Source: Aliarcobacter sp. (GTDB lineage Bacteria > Campylobacterota > Campylobacteria > Campylobacterales > Arcobacteraceae). Taken from it: a DNA stretch of 8,660 nt. The stretch covers positions 1 through 8,660 of the forward strand of contig JALRJW010000313.1 of the NCBI GenBank assembly GCA_023268955.1, given 5' to 3'. The notes under the pieces are model-generated. The model ran no database searches. It was not told where the DNA came from and saw nothing but the letters and a program-made list of their open reading frames with translations. Below are positions 5,994-8,660 of this stretch, one piece after another. Position numbers and translations under genes: made by a program. Numbering within the stretch: position 1 is the first letter of the stretch; each line of letters begins with the position of its first letter.

Positions 5994-6002
5994 AGAGTAC
6001 TA
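5983..6002 (+). repeat. 10-base tandem duplication across the panB stop codon
   Basis: AAGAGTACTA occurs twice head to tail, at 5983-5992 and 5993-6002. The first copy carries the last two codons and the start of the TAA stop; the second lies just after the stop and pushes the AAGGA ribosome site of ruvB to the position it now occupies. Confidence 0.85.
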
Positions 6003-6020
6003 AAAGGACTTAAATAACAC

Positions 6021-7049
6021 ATGGAAAGAGTAGTTGAAGTAGAACAAATCTCATTTGAAGAAGAGTCAAGTGAAGTAAGTCTTAGACCCTCAAATTGGGA
6101 TGATTACATTGGCCAAGAAAAAATCAAAAAAAATCTAAAAGTATTTATTACTGCTTCAAACAAAAGAAATGAAGCCTTAGATCATATACTTTTTTATGGA
6201 CCTCCAGGACTTGGTAAGACTACTTTATCTTATCTTATATCAAATGAGATGAATTCAAATATAAAAGTAACAGCTGGTCCAATGATTGAAAAATCAGGTG
6301 ATTTAGCAGCTATTTTAACAAACCTTGAAGAAGGTGATATTTTATTTATCGATGAAATTCACAGACTTAGTCCTGCTGTTGAAGAGATTTTATATCCAGC
6401 TATGGAAGATTATAGACTTGATATTATAATTGGTTCAGGACCAGCTGCGCAAACTGTTAAAATTGATTTACCTAGATTTACTTTAATAGGAGCAACAACA
6501 AGAGCTGGTATGCTTTCAAATCCTTTAAGGGAAAGATTTGGAATGCACTTTAGAATGCAGTTCTATACCCATGAAGAGTTAGCAAAAATCATTCAAAAAG
6601 CTTCAACTAAACTTGGTAAATTTTGTGAAAATGATGCCGCTTTAGAAATATCAAGAAGAAGTAGAGGAACTCCAAGGGTTGCACTTAGACTTTTAAGAAG
6701 AGTTAGAGATTTTTCTGAAGTTGAAAACGAAAATAAAATCTTTTTAAATAGATGTAAATTTGCTTTAGATGAATTAGGAGTAAATGAAACTGGTTTTGAT
6801 GAAATGGATATAAATCTTCTTGAACTATTAGTTTCAAATAGAGGTAAACCAATGGGATTATCTACAATTGCCGCTGCTTTAAGTGAAGATGAGGGAACAA
6901 TTGAAGATGCTATTGAGCCATATTTGCTAGCAAATGGATATATTGAAAGAACAGCTCGTGGTAGAGTTGCAAGTGTAAAAACATATGAAATGTTTAGACT
7001 TTCATATCCAGGAAGTGAAAAACTTGATGATAAAGGAAGCCTATTTTGA
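6021..7049 (+). CDS. ruvB: Holliday junction branch migration ATPase RuvB
   Basis: RuvB is the hexameric AAA+ motor that, with RuvA, drives branch migration of Holliday junctions during recombination and repair. The 342 residues give a full-length protein. They include SLRPSNWDDYIGQE (20-33), Walker A GPPGLGKT (60-67), MIEKSGDLAAILTN, Walker B ILFIDEIHRLSP (107-118) and the beta-hairpin region YRLDIIIGSGPAAQ that contacts RuvA. Sensor 1 GATTR (157-161), the arginine-finger segment PLRERFG (168-174), sensor 2 RGTPRVALRLLRR and a C-terminal winged-helix DNA-binding domain ending in YIERTARGRVA follow. The N-terminus aligns with Campylobacter RuvB, supporting ATG 6021. The nearest AAGGA (6003-6007) is 13 bases away, longer than usual. 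No ruvA or ruvC is adjacent. Confidence 0.98.
   Translation: MERVVEVEQISFEEESSEVSLRPSNWDDYIGQEKIKKNLKVFITASNKRNEALDHILFYGPPGLGKTTLSYLISNEMNSNIKVTAGPMIEKSGDLAAILTNLEEGDILFIDEIHRLSPAVEEILYPAMEDYRLDIIIGSGPAAQTVKIDLPRFTLIGATTRAGMLSNPLRERFGMHFRMQFYTHEELAKIIQKASTKLGKFCENDAALEISRRSRGTPRVALRLLRRVRDFSEVENENKIFLNRCKFALDELGVNETGFDEMDINLLELLVSNRGKPMGLSTIAAALSEDEGTIEDAIEPYLLANGYIERTARGRVASVKTYEMFRLSYPGSEKLDDKGSLF
7033..7037 (+). promoter_or_regulatory. Ribosome binding site supporting a TTG start
   Basis: AAGGA lies 8 bases before the TTG at 7046-7048. There is no alternative ATG nearby in frame before the first hydrophobic segment, so this site decides the start. TTG overlaps the ruvB stop (TTGA). Confidence 0.7.
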
Positions 7050-8089
7050 AAGCAATCTACTTTTTAATTGCAATTGCTATAGTAACTATATTTTTTATGG
7101 TTGATTTATTCAGCCCATTTTTAAAATCTTTAAGTGTTGCTGCACTTTTAACAATTGCTACAAGTTCTCAAACTTCATATTTTGAGAAAAAATTAAAAAG
7201 TAGAATTTTAGGTTCAACACTAATGACCATTATTATGGCAGGACTATTTTTCTTACCTTTACTTTATTGCATTTTTGCTTTTGCTAATTTCTTTAATGAG
7301 TTAAATCAACAAGAATTAATAAAACACATTAATCAAATTAAAGCTTGGACTCAAGGTGGAATACCTGATGATTTTGCTATTTTAAAAGAACTATTGCAAG
7401 ATATTTTTGCAAGAATCAATGTTGCTCAATCTGTACAAGATGTTTTATCTTTAGGGGCATTCTTAGGTAAAAACTCTTTAAAATTTATGACTGATATGTT
7501 TTTTATTTTAATTTTCTTTTTCTTCTTTACTTTATATTCAAGAAATATTGAAATATTTTTAAAAGGTGTATTGCCTATTAAAAGAGAAGATTCTAAGGTT
7601 TTATTGGGTGAAAGCTCTTCTGTTATGACAGTTGTTTTATACTCTATTTTAGTAACTGCTATATTTGAGGGATTTTTATTTGGATTCTTTTTAACTTTTT
7701 ATAATTATGATGGTTTATTATTCGGGGTTTTATATGGTTTTGCTTCATTAATTCCTGTAGTTGGTGGAATAATTATGTGGCTTCCTTTAGCTATTTATGA
7801 AGGAATGACGGGATCTATTACAACAGCAATTATAATAGCTGTGTATTCAATAATTATGATTTCAATAATTGCAGATACCTTTATAAAACCAATGATTATT
7901 AAATACATAAATCAAAATTTAGTAAAAACAAAAACTAAAGTAAATGAACTTTTGATATTTTTCTCTATTATTGCTGGACTTGCAACATTTGGATTTTGGG
8001 GAATGATTATAGGACCTGCAATGGTTACATTTTTTATATCAATAATGCAACTAATTAGAAAATATAGTGATGAGTTTAACGAAGATTAG
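7046..8089 (+). CDS. AI-2E family transporter (PF01594-type membrane protein)
   Basis: A 347-residue polytopic inner-membrane protein of the AI-2E/PerM family. Members have been linked to autoinducer-2 export or to cation/proton exchange; the substrate here cannot be told from sequence. Membrane segments lie near 4-20 and 24-40, 58-82, 146-163, 195-218, 225-249, 258-278 and 302-335. A soluble amphipathic region at about 83-140 separates the N-terminal and C-terminal groups, as in the family. Signature stretches are GFASLIPVVGGIIMWLP (231-247), the DTFIKPMIIK segment (277-286) and NELLIFFSIIAGLATFGFWG (300-319). Translation starts at TTG inside the ruvB stop (4-base overlap) with AAGGA at 7033-7037, so it is coupled to ruvB. 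It meets the rhodanese gene tail to tail. Confidence 0.9.
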   Translation: MKAIYFLIAIAIVTIFFMVDLFSPFLKSLSVAALLTIATSSQTSYFEKKLKSRILGSTLMTIIMAGLFFLPLLYCIFAFANFFNELNQQELIKHINQIKAWTQGGIPDDFAILKELLQDIFARINVAQSVQDVLSLGAFLGKNSLKFMTDMFFILIFFFFFTLYSRNIEIFLKGVLPIKREDSKVLLGESSSVMTVVLYSILVTAIFEGFLFGFFLTFYNYDGLLFGVLYGFASLIPVVGGIIMWLPLAIYEGMTGSITTAIIIAVYSIIMISIIADTFIKPMIIKYINQNLVKTKTKVNELLIFFSIIAGLATFGFWGMIIGPAMVTFFISIMQLIRKYSDEFNED

Positions 8090-8108
8090 TTTTTAAAATT
8101 ATATGAAA

Positions 8109-8126
8109 AGAAGTAAAATTACTTCT
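8109..8126. terminator. Inverted repeat between convergent genes (possible terminator)
   Basis: AGAAGTAA (8109-8116) and TTACTTCT (8119-8126) are perfect inverted arms around two bases. In RNA the inner A-U pairs would open to leave a 6-7 bp stem. It overlaps the TAA stop of the minus-strand gene. T-runs are poor in both directions, so it is a weak candidate. Confidence 0.4.
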
Positions 8127-8660
8127 CTTCACCACTTAAAGTTTCACCTTGGTAATATGAAATACCAAAGTCTAAATTAGATACAGAACTAAAACCCATA
8201 CCTTCCATTATTCTTTGACAATAAGCACTTCTACTTCCACTTAAACAATAAACAACAATAGGTGTCTCTTTTTGATTTGCTAATTCTTGGATTGATTGAT
8301 AAAATGAAGTTGTAGGACATAAATAATCTGTACCTTTAATTCTATTAGAAATCCATTCCATCCATTCTCTAGTATCAACTAAATTAAATTTAATCATACC
8401 TAAATCTCTTGCTTCTAAAAGTGATTCTAATTCTAAACCATTTACTTCAGGCTTATGTAAAATAGCTTCACACTCTTCTTTAGTTAAACCCCTTGAGTGA
8501 GTTGCAACTGCATCATGAGCATCTTCTTGACTTTTTAATTCATTTGCTTTTTCTTCAGTGTTAAAAATACCACAGTGGCATGAACCACAACTTGGAATTT
8601 CTTTTGTTAGTGCAGGTGTACAAGGACAAAGTCTATTATCCTCTTTTTCTCTTTCTTCAG
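8119..8660 (-). CDS. Ferredoxin:thioredoxin reductase-like / rhodanese fusion protein (partial, N-terminus outside window)
   Basis: The frame continues upstream of the ATG at 8397 without a stop to the window edge, so 8119-8660 is the C-terminal 180 or so residues of a larger protein. The upstream part carries a cysteine module: CPC (8628-8620), a single Cys (8589-8587) and CHCGIF (8580-8563). This resembles the CPC...CHC pattern of the ferredoxin:thioredoxin reductase catalytic subunit (PF02943), whose cysteines hold a 4Fe-4S cluster beside a redox-active disulfide. After a charged linker comes a rhodanese domain: NLVDTREWMEW near the start, and the active-site loop CLSGSRS (Cys codon 8247-8245), which can carry a persulfide. 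A combined role in disulfide reduction or sulfane-sulfur transfer is inferred. The rest of the cysteine motif should lie beyond 8660. Reading the gene as starting at 8397 would cut off the cysteine module. Confidence 0.8.
   Translation of the reverse strand, partial: EEREKEDNRLCPCTPALTKEIPSCGSCHCGIFNTEEKANELKSQEDAHDAVATHSRGLTKEECEAILHKPEVNGLELESLLEARDLGMIKFNLVDTREWMEWISNRIKGTDYLCPTTSFYQSIQELANQKETPIVVYCLSGSRSAYCQRIMEGMGFSSVSNLDFGISYYQGETLSGEEK

Noticed and set aside
8119..8397. Stand-alone 92-residue rhodanese starting at 8397
   Set aside because: The frame continues upstream without a stop to the window edge and encodes a convincing cysteine module, so the ATG at 8397 is internal.

Overview
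The window is very AT-rich. Its protein-level resemblances (RuvB, long-chain flavodoxin, FeoB, Bpt) point to Campylobacterota, most likely the Arcobacter group. This is judged by eye from remembered family sequences, not from a search. Apart from the first ~220 bases it reads as ordinary, tightly packed chromosomal DNA. No tRNA, rRNA, CRISPR array, complete insertion sequence or phage gene was seen.

Layout. (1) Positions 1-221 do not fit the rest: the first 60 bases are about 53% G+C, carry fragmentary open frames that I cannot assign, and run into a FeoB gene that lacks its GTPase domain. (2) 222-1313 is the membrane (gate) half of FeoB, the ferrous-iron transporter. (3) 1310-1382 is an intergenic regulatory region with two near-consensus Fur boxes. 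(4) 1398-3009 is a three-gene plus-strand operon: a DUF2325 protein with five cysteines, an unrecognised 258-residue protein and a long-chain flavodoxin. (5) 3022-5069 is a minus-strand operon read trpA > bpt > small two-helix membrane protein > small secreted protein. It meets the flavodoxin gene tail to tail at a palindrome that contains both stop codons. (6) 5070-5183 is a divergent promoter region. (7) 5184-8089 is a plus-strand operon: panB, ruvB and an AI-2E-family membrane protein that starts at TTG inside the ruvB stop. (8) 8119-8660 is a minus-strand gene, cut by the window edge, encoding a ferredoxin:thioredoxin-reductase-like cysteine module fused to a rhodanese domain.

How the genes fit together. 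The most informative block is feoB followed by a Fur-box-flanked operon ending in flavodoxin. Flavodoxin is the classic flavin substitute for ferredoxin when iron is scarce. The two proteins encoded ahead of it, a cysteine-bearing DUF2325 protein and a protein of no recognised family, are therefore inferred to belong to an iron-limitation response. This is the best candidate here for undescribed biology. The trpA/bpt and panB/ruvB operons are housekeeping mixtures (tryptophan synthesis with N-degron tagging; pantothenate synthesis with Holliday-junction migration).
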